Assembly (NCBI GenBank): GCA_013152765.1
Contig: JAADFT010000518.1
Span: forward strand, 1 to 14,473
Direction: 5' to 3'
Source: Calditrichota bacterium
GTDB taxonomy: Bacteria > Zhuqueibacterota > Zhuqueibacteria > Oleimicrobiales > Geothermoviventaceae
DNA: 14,473 nucleotides
Made by a program: the position numbers and the translations under genes. This document shows positions 8,506 through 14,473 of this stretch, piece by piece. A model generated the notes under the pieces. The model saw nothing but the letters and a program-made list of their open reading frames with translations. It made no database searches and was not told where the DNA came from. The stretch's first letter is position 1; the number at the start of each line of letters is the position of its first letter.

Positions 8506-8556
8506 CCAGGCGAGTAAACTTTGTGCGTACCGCAGTGCGGTCAAGCGAAAAAGCCC

Positions 8557-8585
8557 TTGACAAGCATGCGGGAAAGACTTAAATT
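8557..8585 (+). promoter_or_regulatory. Sigma70-like promoter of the 711-aa surface-protein gene
   Basis: A perfect -35 TTGACA (8557-8562) is followed by a 17-base spacer and TAAATT (8580-8585, 4 of 6 matches) as -10. A second TTGACA at 8605-8610 lacks a suitable -10. Transcription from here would give a leader of roughly 180 bases. Confidence 0.55.
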
Positions 8586-8635
8586 ATGTCGCATCGGTGT
8601 AAAATTGACAAAGTGCGTCCAGCAATTCAGGACAC

Positions 8636-8652
8636 CCGGAAGGAGGTGATGC
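8636..8652 (+). promoter_or_regulatory. Leader motif CCGGRAGGAGGTGATGC, copy 2
   Basis: CCGGAAGGAGGTGATGC differs from the copy at 1322-1338 at one position. It contains AAGGAGGTGAT, a full complement of a typical 16S rRNA 3' tail, but lies 122 bases before the gene start at 8775, which has its own AGGAGG. The only ATG it could serve is at 8649, just 2 bases past GGAGG. Confidence 0.5.
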
Positions 8653-8729
8653 CCTTTCGTCCCTGCTCAGACATGCGCACTGGGGTTGCACATGGCTGGG
8701 TGATACCAAGGGGGCTCCTAAAGGGATGA
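8649..8729 (+). CDS. Possible 26-codon leader peptide ORF
   Basis: An ATG inside the SD-like motif opens a 26-codon frame beginning MPFRPCSDMRTG, containing HGWVIPRG, and ending at TGA 8727-8729. That is 45 bases before, and in frame with, the downstream surface-protein gene. CCCTTT at its start (8653-8658) can pair with AAAGGG at its end (8720-8725), closing the leader ORF in a loop. It has no recognised homology or stalling motif, and the SD spacing of 2 bases is poor. It may be a chance ORF. Confidence 0.22.
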   Translation: MPFRPCSDMRTGVAHGWVIPRGLLKG

Positions 8730-8774
8730 AGCAGTTGTGGCTAAGGTGCGGTTAACAAAAGAGGAGGGACGAGA

Positions 8775-10910
8775 ATGCACAGACGGTTAGTGGCAGCTCT
8801 CGTCGCAGTGGCGGTGCTTGGCTTTGCGGTCATGGCCGTCGCTGCCAGTGGGAAGTACGGAATTCTTGTGCCGTCCCGTGCGGGCGACAAGAGCGAAGTG
8901 ATCTACCTGACCCCGGGTGAAGCCGCTGCACTGCAGGGCGCCCCGAAGAGCCTGTCGAAGATTTCCGGTACGACGGGCATCATTGACACGATCTACACTG
9001 ACAAGGCCAACCCCCGCAACGTGAACTTCGGTTTCGCCAGTAACGACACGTTTGCGGCCTACTTCAAACCCCCGGCAGCCTGCATCATCAAGGCGGTGGG
9101 TTTCAATGGACACAGCTGGGGTAGCTCGCCGCTGAGCGATGGTGTTAGCGTGAGCATTCGCAAGGCTCTTGGCTACCACGTGAACACCCCGCCGGACAGC
9201 GTGGATGGTGATGGCTGGCTCGGTTACTGGGATGAGAACGGCAACTGGGTGCACTCCTCGTTCATGCCGACTCCGCCGGTGGGCGAGATGATCTGGGGTG
9301 ACCTCCCCTGGACCATCGATGAGAACGCCATCGAAGAAGTGCCGATGTACTACATCACCGAGCCGGATGTCGGTGAGCAGGACTACTTCGTAATCCTGGT
9401 TCCGTACGGTGGTCCTGAGGGTGCTTACATCGGTTTCGATTCCGGTGATGTGGGCTCCAACTACTACGCTCGTGGTTTGAAGTACTACCAGGGCTCTGGT
9501 ACTTCCGGCCGTCCGGGTTGGCACGTGCGCCACTACGGCTGGTGGACCTACTGTATCGTTGAGTTCTACGCCAACACGCCACCGTCGATTGTGGGCCCGA
9601 GCCAGATCGTGAGCACCTACGATCCCAACAAGGAGTTCAAGGCTACGGCCACGATTACGGACATCGATGCTTCCGATCCCAACAAAGCTGGTGTTGCTGA
9701 GGCGTACATCGTCTGGACCACCGGCGCTGGCGTTGATTCCGCCGCGATGACCAACGTGGAAGGTGACAAGTGGGAAGGCGTCATCACCGGCGTAAGCGCG
9801 GGCGACACGGTGACCTACTGGATCGGTGCCAAGGACAAAGGCGATCCTCCTCTCTACGCGAAGAGCTCCACGCGTACGTTCGTGATTGGCCAGCGCAATC
9901 CGCAGGCGGATCTGCTGGTTGTTTTCCAGGGCCCGCTCAATCCTGGCTACTACACGGACATGCTGGATGAGAATGGCTACGTCTACGACGTCTGGAACAT
10001 CGCCAGTACTTACGGCATCGATGCTTCGGTGACCACGGCTGGCTACAGCTCGATCGTGCTGACCGGTTGGGGCTGCAACACCATCCCGACGCGCGGCTAC
10101 GAGGGCAATGCGTACGCCGAGTTCCTCCAGGCCGGAGGCAATCTGTTCCTCAGCGACATGGACTACTTCTACACCAATGCCGAGCCTGGCAATCGTGACA
10201 CCACCTTCACGGCTGGCGATTTCGCTTACGACTTCTTTGGTCTGGCAGGTGGCGTGAGCGACCCGACGGATGCCGACGGCAACGCCAATCTGGACTCGCT
10301 GTTCACGGGTGTGGAAGGCGATCCGATCTCGGGTGATTGGGCCACGACGCCGATCGCCATTACCTGGTTCGGTGCTACGAACCATCGGAGCTGGAACTGG
10401 ACCGACTACGTGACCGCTGGCAACGGCACGGCAATCTTCAAGGCCGAGAGCGGCCACGATGTCGCTGTTCGCTACGACAACGGCTTCAAGACCGTGTTCC
10501 TGGCCTTCAACGCGGACGCGGTGTCTGACACCACCGGTGGCGAGGTCAAGCGTGGCGCCGACTTCGACAAGCTGATGAGCAATGTCTACGCCTGGTTTGG
10601 TACCCAGAAGAGCACGGGTGTGGCTGAGCAGAGCGGTCAGGTTCCGACCAGCTACAGCTTGAGCCAGAACTACCCGAATCCGTTCAACCCGACCACGACG
10701 ATCGAGTTCAGCCTGGCCAAGGCCAGCAAGGTCCAGTTGAGCGTGTACAACATGCTGGGTCAGAAGGTGGCCACCCTGGTGAACGGCCACAGGAACGCTG
10801 GTCACTACAAAGTGACGTTTGACGCCAGCGACCTGCCCAGCGGTGTGTACTTCTACAAACTGGTGGCGGGCGACTACCAGGCCATCCACAAGATGGTGCT
10901 GACGAAGTAA
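8775..10910 (+). CDS. Secreted surface protein with Ig-like and GATase-like domains and canonical T9SS type A sorting domain
   Basis: The 711-aa product starts at ATG 8775 with AGGAGG (8762-8767) 7 bases upstream. A signal peptide ends near A23 (MHRRLVAALVAVAVLGFAVMAVA). Residues about 30-265 form an Asn-, Gly- and Trp-rich beta region of unknown role. About 267-375 is an Ig-like domain (TPPSIVGP, KFKATAT-like strand, GDTVTYWIGAKDKGDPP). About 378-612 resembles a class I glutamine-amidotransferase-like or ThuA-like alpha/beta fold (ADLLVVFQG, YSSIVLTGWG, YAEFLQAGGNLFLSDMDYF) without a visible Cys-His-Glu catalytic set, so possibly binding only. From 626 comes the sorting domain SYSLSQNYPNPFNPTTTIEF, then YNMLGQKVATLVNG, LPSGVYFYKLVAG and a terminal Lys. 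Of 16 Arg codons, 6 are CGT and 6 CGC; with its own promoter and strong terminator this suggests an abundant, single-gene transcript. The function is unknown; export and surface anchoring by T9SS are inferred from the tail. Confidence 0.9.
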   Translation: MHRRLVAALVAVAVLGFAVMAVAASGKYGILVPSRAGDKSEVIYLTPGEAAALQGAPKSLSKISGTTGIIDTIYTDKANPRNVNFGFASNDTFAAYFKPPAACIIKAVGFNGHSWGSSPLSDGVSVSIRKALGYHVNTPPDSVDGDGWLGYWDENGNWVHSSFMPTPPVGEMIWGDLPWTIDENAIEEVPMYYITEPDVGEQDYFVILVPYGGPEGAYIGFDSGDVGSNYYARGLKYYQGSGTSGRPGWHVRHYGWWTYCIVEFYANTPPSIVGPSQIVSTYDPNKEFKATATITDIDASDPNKAGVAEAYIVWTTGAGVDSAAMTNVEGDKWEGVITGVSAGDTVTYWIGAKDKGDPPLYAKSSTRTFVIGQRNPQADLLVVFQGPLNPGYYTDMLDENGYVYDVWNIASTYGIDASVTTAGYSSIVLTGWGCNTIPTRGYEGNAYAEFLQAGGNLFLSDMDYFYTNAEPGNRDTTFTAGDFAYDFFGLAGGVSDPTDADGNANLDSLFTGVEGDPISGDWATTPIAITWFGATNHRSWNWTDYVTAGNGTAIFKAESGHDVAVRYDNGFKTVFLAFNADAVSDTTGGEVKRGADFDKLMSNVYAWFGTQKSTGVAEQSGQVPTSYSLSQNYPNPFNPTTTIEFSLAKASKVQLSVYNMLGQKVATLVNGHRNAGHYKVTFDASDLPSGVYFYKLVAGDYQAIHKMVLTK

Positions 10911-10936
10911 GTCGGACATACCCGTCAGAGGAAGTC

Positions 10937-10975
10937 AAACGCCGTCGCTGGCGCCTTGCTGGCGACGGCGTTTTT
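10937..10975 (+). terminator. Strong intrinsic terminator after the surface-protein gene
   Basis: AAACGCCGTCGC (10937-10948) is perfectly complementary to GCGACGGCGTTT (10962-10973), giving a 12-bp stem with a 13-base loop, followed by a T run (10971-10975). It lies 26 bases after the stop codon and separates this gene from the aldehyde dehydrogenase promoter. The A-rich left arm means it may also work, less well, on the other strand. Confidence 0.88.
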
Positions 10976-11062
10976 GTCTGAGTCGTGCTTTTCCCCGTTC
11001 TCGGCACCGTTCAGACGGTCAGGGCCCTCCGTTTCTTCTCCCCCGCAAATCCCGGTTTCACC

Positions 11063-11091
11063 TTGACTTTTACCCGGCTTTTTGCTAAAAT
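11063..11091 (+). promoter_or_regulatory. Sigma70-like promoter of the aldehyde dehydrogenase / lat genes
   Basis: TTGACT (11063-11068, 5 of 6 matches) and TAAAAT (11086-11091, 5 of 6) are separated by the ideal 17 bases. Initiation around 11098 would leave a short leader of about 50 bases before the start codon. This is the best promoter in the window. No operator-like inverted repeat overlaps it. Confidence 0.72.
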
Positions 11092-11147
11092 AGCCTGCTC
11101 GAAGTGTGGCTCGCTGGGGACACTGGGGAACAAAAGGCGAGGTGAAC

Positions 11148-12635
11148 ATGGCGAAAAAGTACCAGAACTTCATCAACGGTCAGTGGGTCGACGCCAGGAG
11201 TGGGGAGACTTTCGAAAATCGAAACCCGGCCAATTGGGACGAGATCGTTGGCATTTTCCCAAAGTCGGGTAAAGAGGACGTGGACGCAGCAGTGGCTGCG
11301 GCGCGGAAGGCTTTTGACAAGTGGAAAGCTGTACCCGCCCCTCAGCGCGGCGAGATCATGAAGCGCGCCGGGGATTTGCTTGTTGAGCGCAAGGAAGAAA
11401 TCGCCCGTTTGATGACTCGCGAGATGGGCAAGATCCTCGTCGAGACGCGTGGTGACGTGCAGGAAGGCATCGACACGGCCTACTACGCTTTTGGCGAGGG
11501 GCGGCGCATGTTCGGCCGCACGGTGCCGTCGGAGCTCCCGAACAAGTTCAACATGACCACCAGGATTCCGATCGGGGTGGCCGGAATCATCACGCCGTGG
11601 AACTTCCCCATGGCCATTCCGACCTGGAAGATCTTCCCGGCCCTGACTTGTGGGGACACGGTGGTCTTCAAGCCGGCGAGCGACACACCTGCCACAGCCA
11701 CGGTGTTTGTGGAAATTCTGCTCGAAGCTGGTGTGATGCCCGAGGCGATCAACCTGGTGCACGGTGGCGGTTCCACGGTGGGCATGGCCATCGTGACGCA
11801 CCCCGACGTGAACATGATCAGCTTCACCGGATCGTCGGCGGTGGGCAAGGTGATCAACGCCGCTGCCGGGAAAGACCTGAAGCGCGTGAGCCTGGAACTC
11901 GGCGGCAAGAACGCGCAGATCGTGATGGACGACGCCAATCTGGAGCTGGCCCTCGAAGGCGTGCTCTGGGGAGCGTTCGGTACGACGGGACAGCGCTGCA
12001 CTGCGACCAGCCGGCTTATCCTGCACGAGAAGGTCTACGACAAATTCCTCGACATGCTGGTGGAGCGGGCCAGCAAGATCAAGATCGGCAACGGCCTGGA
12101 CGAGTCCGTGGAAATGGGCCCGGTCATCAACGAGAGTCAGCGCGAAATCATTCACAACTACGTGAAGATCGGGCTGGAAGAAGGCGCGACCTTAGTACTC
12201 GGCGGCGACGTGTACGAGGAAGGCGAGTGTGCCAAGGGTTGGTTTTACCAGCCGACCATCTTTGTGGATGTAAAGCCGAACATGCGGATCGCGCAGGAGG
12301 AGATCTTTGGCCCGGTTCTGAGTGTGCTGAAGGTCAGCGACCTGGACGAGGCCATCAAGGTGCTGAACGGCACGAAGTACGGGCTGTCGTCTTCGATCTA
12401 CACGCAGGACGTGAACGCGGCCTTCAAGGCCATGCGCGACATCGAAGCGGGCATTACGTACATCAACGGGCCGACCATCGGTGCCGAGTGCCACATGCCC
12501 TTCGGCGGTGTAAAGGAGACCGGCAACGGGCACCGCGAGGGTGGCTGGTCCGCGTACGACTTCTTCAGCGAAGTAAAGACGATTTACGTGGACTACTCTG
12601 GTCGGCTGCAGCGGGCCCAAATCGACAATCGCTGA
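11148..12635 (+). CDS. NAD(P)-dependent aldehyde dehydrogenase, probably 2-aminoadipate 6-semialdehyde dehydrogenase
   Basis: The 495-aa product is a full-length member of the ALDH superfamily, acting in the cytoplasm. ATG 11148 is chosen for GAGGTGA just upstream and the typical MAKKYQNFINGQWVD start; a GTG at 11106 would add 14 unlikely residues. Visible family residues: N152 in TPWNFP, K175 in FKPAS, the cofactor loop FTGSSAVGK (226-234), the general base E250 in LELGGKN, the nucleophile C284 in GQRCTATSR, and E385/F387 in EEIFGPV. The C-terminal GPTIGAECHMPFGGVKETGN motif and the YSGRLQRAQID tail recur in a subgroup acting on semialdehydes. Lysine 6-aminotransferase is encoded downstream, and its product, 2-aminoadipate 6-semialdehyde (in equilibrium with piperideine-6-carboxylate), is the likely substrate, giving 2-aminoadipate. 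The ALDH family is certain; the substrate is inferred from context and could be another semialdehyde. Confidence 0.92.
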   Translation: MAKKYQNFINGQWVDARSGETFENRNPANWDEIVGIFPKSGKEDVDAAVAAARKAFDKWKAVPAPQRGEIMKRAGDLLVERKEEIARLMTREMGKILVETRGDVQEGIDTAYYAFGEGRRMFGRTVPSELPNKFNMTTRIPIGVAGIITPWNFPMAIPTWKIFPALTCGDTVVFKPASDTPATATVFVEILLEAGVMPEAINLVHGGGSTVGMAIVTHPDVNMISFTGSSAVGKVINAAAGKDLKRVSLELGGKNAQIVMDDANLELALEGVLWGAFGTTGQRCTATSRLILHEKVYDKFLDMLVERASKIKIGNGLDESVEMGPVINESQREIIHNYVKIGLEEGATLVLGGDVYEEGECAKGWFYQPTIFVDVKPNMRIAQEEIFGPVLSVLKVSDLDEAIKVLNGTKYGLSSSIYTQDVNAAFKAMRDIEAGITYINGPTIGAECHMPFGGVKETGNGHREGGWSAYDFFSEVKTIYVDYSGRLQRAQIDNR

Positions 12636-12667
12636 GCCGGCTGAACAGGTTCGCAATTTGGAGCACT

Positions 12668-12703
12668 GAACCCGGCTGGGGCCTTGGCCCCGGATGCGGG
12701 TTC
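12668..12703 (+). other. Intercistronic compound hairpin 1 between aldehyde dehydrogenase and lat
   Basis: GAACCCG (12668-12674) pairs with CGGGTTC (12697-12703), enclosing GGGGCC (12678-12683) and GGCCCC (12686-12691). No T run follows, so it is not a standard intrinsic terminator. It lies 33 bases after the dehydrogenase stop codon. Confidence 0.55.
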
Positions 12704-12733
12704 GTAGCAACGCCTACTGAGATTGACTGCGGT

Positions 12734-12763
12734 GAGGCCACGCTGGATTTCCGGCGTGGCCTC
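12734..12763 (+). other. Intercistronic hairpin 2 between aldehyde dehydrogenase and lat
   Basis: GAGGCCACGCTGG (12734-12746) pairs with CCGGCGTGGCCTC (12751-12763): 13 pairs with one G-U and an ATTT loop. No T run follows on either strand. It lies 81 bases before the lat start and could stabilise mRNA, act as a processing site or partly attenuate transcription. Confidence 0.62.
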
Positions 12764-12844
12764 TACGTGATGCGCAGACGAGAACAAACTGGGGCTCTGG
12801 GCCGGTTGGTTCGGGGCGCCCGTTCAAGAAAAGCGGAGGTCCGG

Positions 12845-14224
12845 ATGGAGGAAATTCGGCCCGACCAGGTGCACGCCATCCTCCGCAAGCACATGCTTGT
12901 GGACGGTTTCGACATGGTGCTGGACCTGGATCGGAGCAAAGGCTCGTACATTGTCGATGCGCTGACGGGGAAGAAGTACCTCGACTTTTTCACTTTCTTT
13001 GCGACAGCTCCGGTCGGGCACAATCACCCCAAGCTGAAAACGCCCGACATGCGCAAGAAGCTGCTGCGCGCGGCCGTGAACAAGCCTTCGAACTCGGACT
13101 TCTACACCGTCGAAATGGCCGAGTTCGTGGAAACATTTTCGCGCTACGCCATCCCGGATTACCTGCCTTACATGTTCCTGATCGACGGCGGCGCACTGGC
13201 GGTTGAGAATGCCCTGAAGGCTGCTTTCGACTGGAAGGTTCGCAAGAATTTTGAGAAGGGCTACACCGAAGAAAAGGGCCACAAGGTCATCCACTTTCGC
13301 GAAGCCTTCCACGGTCGCTCCGGTTACACGCTGTCGCTCACGAACACGAGCGATCCGCGCAAGTACCAGTACTTCCCGAAGTTCAACTGGCCGCGTGTTT
13401 TGAATCCGAAAATCACCTTTCCTCTGAACGAAGAGAACCTGGCGAAGGTGAAAGAAGCAGAGGAGGTGAGCCTCCGGCAAATCCGCCAGGCGATTTCGCA
13501 GGATCCGGACGACATTGCGGCGCTGATCATCGAGCCGATTCAGGGCGAAGGCGGCGACAACCACTTTCGGCCGGAGTTTTTCAAGGCGCTGCGGCAAATC
13601 TGCGACGAGCACGAAATCCTGCTGATCTTCGACGAGGTGCAGACCGGTGTGGGACTGACCGGGCGAATGTGGGCACACGAGCACTTCGGTGTGAAGCCCG
13701 ACATCATGGCCTTCGGCAAGAAGACGCAGGTGTGCGGTATCCTTGCAGGGCGGCGACTGGATGAGGTGAAGGGGCATGTGTTCCAGGAGTCGAGCCGAAT
13801 CAACTCCACCTGGGGCGGCAACCTGGTGGACATGGTCCGTTTCACCCGCATCCTCGAGATCATCGACGAGGAGAATCTGGTCGAAAATGCCGCCAAGGTT
13901 GGCGACTACTTGCTGAACGAGCTGATCGAGATGGCCGGGGAAACGGATGGCCAGATGACGAACGTCCGCGGACGCGGCCTCTTCATCGCGTTCGATTTGC
14001 CGACAACGGAGCTTCGGAACACGTTCCTCGAAAAGTCGCTCAAGAACGGGCTGATCATCCTGGCCAGCGGCGACCGTTCCGTGCGCTTCCGGCCGCCTCT
14101 GAACCTGAGCATGCAGGAAGCGAACAAAGGGCTGGAGATCATTCGCAAGACGCTTCGTTCGGTTCTCCCAAAGCGTGCTCCGGCAAAAGAGCAAAGTCCC
14201 AACGACACACGGTACAAGCTGTAA
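12845..14224 (+). CDS. lat: L-lysine 6-aminotransferase (lysine epsilon-aminotransferase)
   Basis: The 459-aa product is a PLP-dependent class III (fold type I) aminotransferase that moves the epsilon-amino group of lysine to 2-oxoglutarate, giving 2-aminoadipate 6-semialdehyde and glutamate. ATG 12845 is chosen for GGAGG (12835-12839) 5 bases upstream and the start MEEIRPDQVHAILRKHMLVDGFD; the frame stays open far upstream only as a shadow of the dehydrogenase gene. Diagnostic segments: FFTFFATAPVGHNHPKL (about 48-64), EAFHGRSGYTLSLTNT (153-168), EPIQGEGGDNHFRPEFF with E235, FDEVQTGVGLTG with the cofactor-contacting D263, and AFGKKTQVCGILAGRR with the predicted Schiff-base lysine K292. The segment RINSTWGGNLVDMVR and the late VRFRPPL match actinobacterial Lat enzymes closely, as I recall them. 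Length is typical. It probably shares the dehydrogenase promoter, since no convincing promoter lies in the 209-base gap, and together they degrade lysine or feed 2-aminoadipate into biosynthesis. Confidence 0.95.
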   Translation: MEEIRPDQVHAILRKHMLVDGFDMVLDLDRSKGSYIVDALTGKKYLDFFTFFATAPVGHNHPKLKTPDMRKKLLRAAVNKPSNSDFYTVEMAEFVETFSRYAIPDYLPYMFLIDGGALAVENALKAAFDWKVRKNFEKGYTEEKGHKVIHFREAFHGRSGYTLSLTNTSDPRKYQYFPKFNWPRVLNPKITFPLNEENLAKVKEAEEVSLRQIRQAISQDPDDIAALIIEPIQGEGGDNHFRPEFFKALRQICDEHEILLIFDEVQTGVGLTGRMWAHEHFGVKPDIMAFGKKTQVCGILAGRRLDEVKGHVFQESSRINSTWGGNLVDMVRFTRILEIIDEENLVENAAKVGDYLLNELIEMAGETDGQMTNVRGRGLFIAFDLPTTELRNTFLEKSLKNGLIILASGDRSVRFRPPLNLSMQEANKGLEIIRKTLRSVLPKRAPAKEQSPNDTRYKL

Positions 14225-14225
14225 C

Positions 14226-14272
14226 CCGTCGGAGCTCGACGGTGTGGGATGTTGTTCCCGACGTACCCACAC
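14226..14272 (+). terminator. Possible tandem-hairpin transcript end after lat
   Basis: CCGTCG (14226-14231) pairs with CGACGG (14237-14242) immediately after the lat TAA, and GTGTGGG (14242-14248) pairs with CCCACAC (14266-14272). There is no T run, so this is a weak terminator candidate. The remaining bases to 14473 are GC-rich and contain only a 55-codon Arg/Ala-rich frame (14306-14473) with no protein-like character. Confidence 0.3.
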
Positions 14273-14473
14273 GCGTAGCGAGCAGGTGAAGAAACGCTCC
14301 GGCGGATGCTTTCGCGGTCTCGAGCCCGTGAATGTGCGCCGAGTCGGTCCCAGATCGGCGGGACGACATGCGCTGCTGCCCAGGAGGGCGGTAAAGCGTG
14401 CCCGGCAGCGCGAGTGGCAGGCGCTCGTTTCGGCCGGGGGACCGCAGCGAGGCGCGAAAACGCGGTGTTGTGA

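Noticed and set aside
8787..10919. 710-codon antisense open frame opposite the 711-aa surface-protein gene
   Set aside because: It is the same mirror effect of codon bias, with no recognisable domain; the sense strand carries the canonical NYPNPFNP sorting domain.
12723..12752. TTGACT before lat as a promoter
   Set aside because: No -10-like sequence at proper spacing; the region is taken up by the hairpin stem.
11597..12844. Upstream extension of the lat frame through the dehydrogenase gene
   Set aside because: The extension reads the dehydrogenase gene out of frame with repetitive Arg/Gly-rich sequence; the SD at 12835-12839 fixes the start at 12845.
12824..14272. 482-codon antisense open frame opposite lat
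   Set aside because: Shadow of a clearly conserved aminotransferase; no protein-like features.
14306..14473. 55-codon plus-strand frame ending exactly at the window edge
   Set aside because: Arg/Ala-rich translation with no SD-like sequence upstream and no similarity I recognise.

Overview
This 14.5 kb window is GC-rich, densely coding DNA that looks chromosomal. It probably comes from a bacterium of the Fibrobacteres-Chlorobi-Bacteroidetes (FCB) group or a related candidate phylum such as Calditrichota, KSB1 or Ignavibacteria. The evidence is the co-occurrence of a TonB-dependent receptor with a carboxypeptidase-regulatory-like N-terminal domain, a PorV/PorQ-type barrel, and secreted proteins with C-terminal sorting domains of the type IX secretion (T9SS) kind, including a canonical NYPNPFNPTTTI motif. 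The phylum call is an inference from families, not from a marker gene.

Layout. (1) 1-428, minus strand: the 5' part of a phosphodiester glycosidase (NAGPA/DUF2233-like) gene that runs off the left edge; its signal peptide and body lie in different frames. (2) 429-1403: a long divergent intergenic region with no convincing gene. It holds a good intrinsic-terminator-like hairpin and Shine-Dalgarno (SD)-like motifs without usable start codons. (3) 1404-8505, plus strand: three genes in a row, namely a TonB-dependent receptor, a large secreted protein with a fibronectin-like domain and C-terminal sorting domain, and a PorV/PorQ-like outer-membrane protein. Gaps are 90 and 64 bp with no terminator between, so they probably form one operon. 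(4) 8506-10975: a single gene for a 711-aa surface or secreted protein with its own sigma70-like promoter, a leader containing a 26-codon ORF, and a strong intrinsic terminator. (5) 11063-14224: a lysine-degradation module, an aldehyde dehydrogenase followed by L-lysine 6-aminotransferase (lat), behind a near-consensus sigma70-like promoter and separated by two strong hairpins. (6) 14225-14473: a hairpin-rich tail with no convincing gene.

How the genes fit together. The receptor, secreted protein and PorV-like protein look like an envelope module: a receptor for an unknown ligand, a probable surface partner, and a barrel of the family that serves T9SS cargo. The 711-aa protein carries a canonical sorting domain and may be another cargo of the same machinery. 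The lat/ALDH pair most likely converts lysine to 2-aminoadipate 6-semialdehyde and then to 2-aminoadipate. The most unusual signals are in the leaders: a 17-base motif (16/17 identical), which is a nearly perfect anti-SD complement, sits upstream of both the receptor gene and the 711-aa gene but is misplaced for initiating either. No CRISPR array, tRNA, rRNA or insertion sequence was seen.
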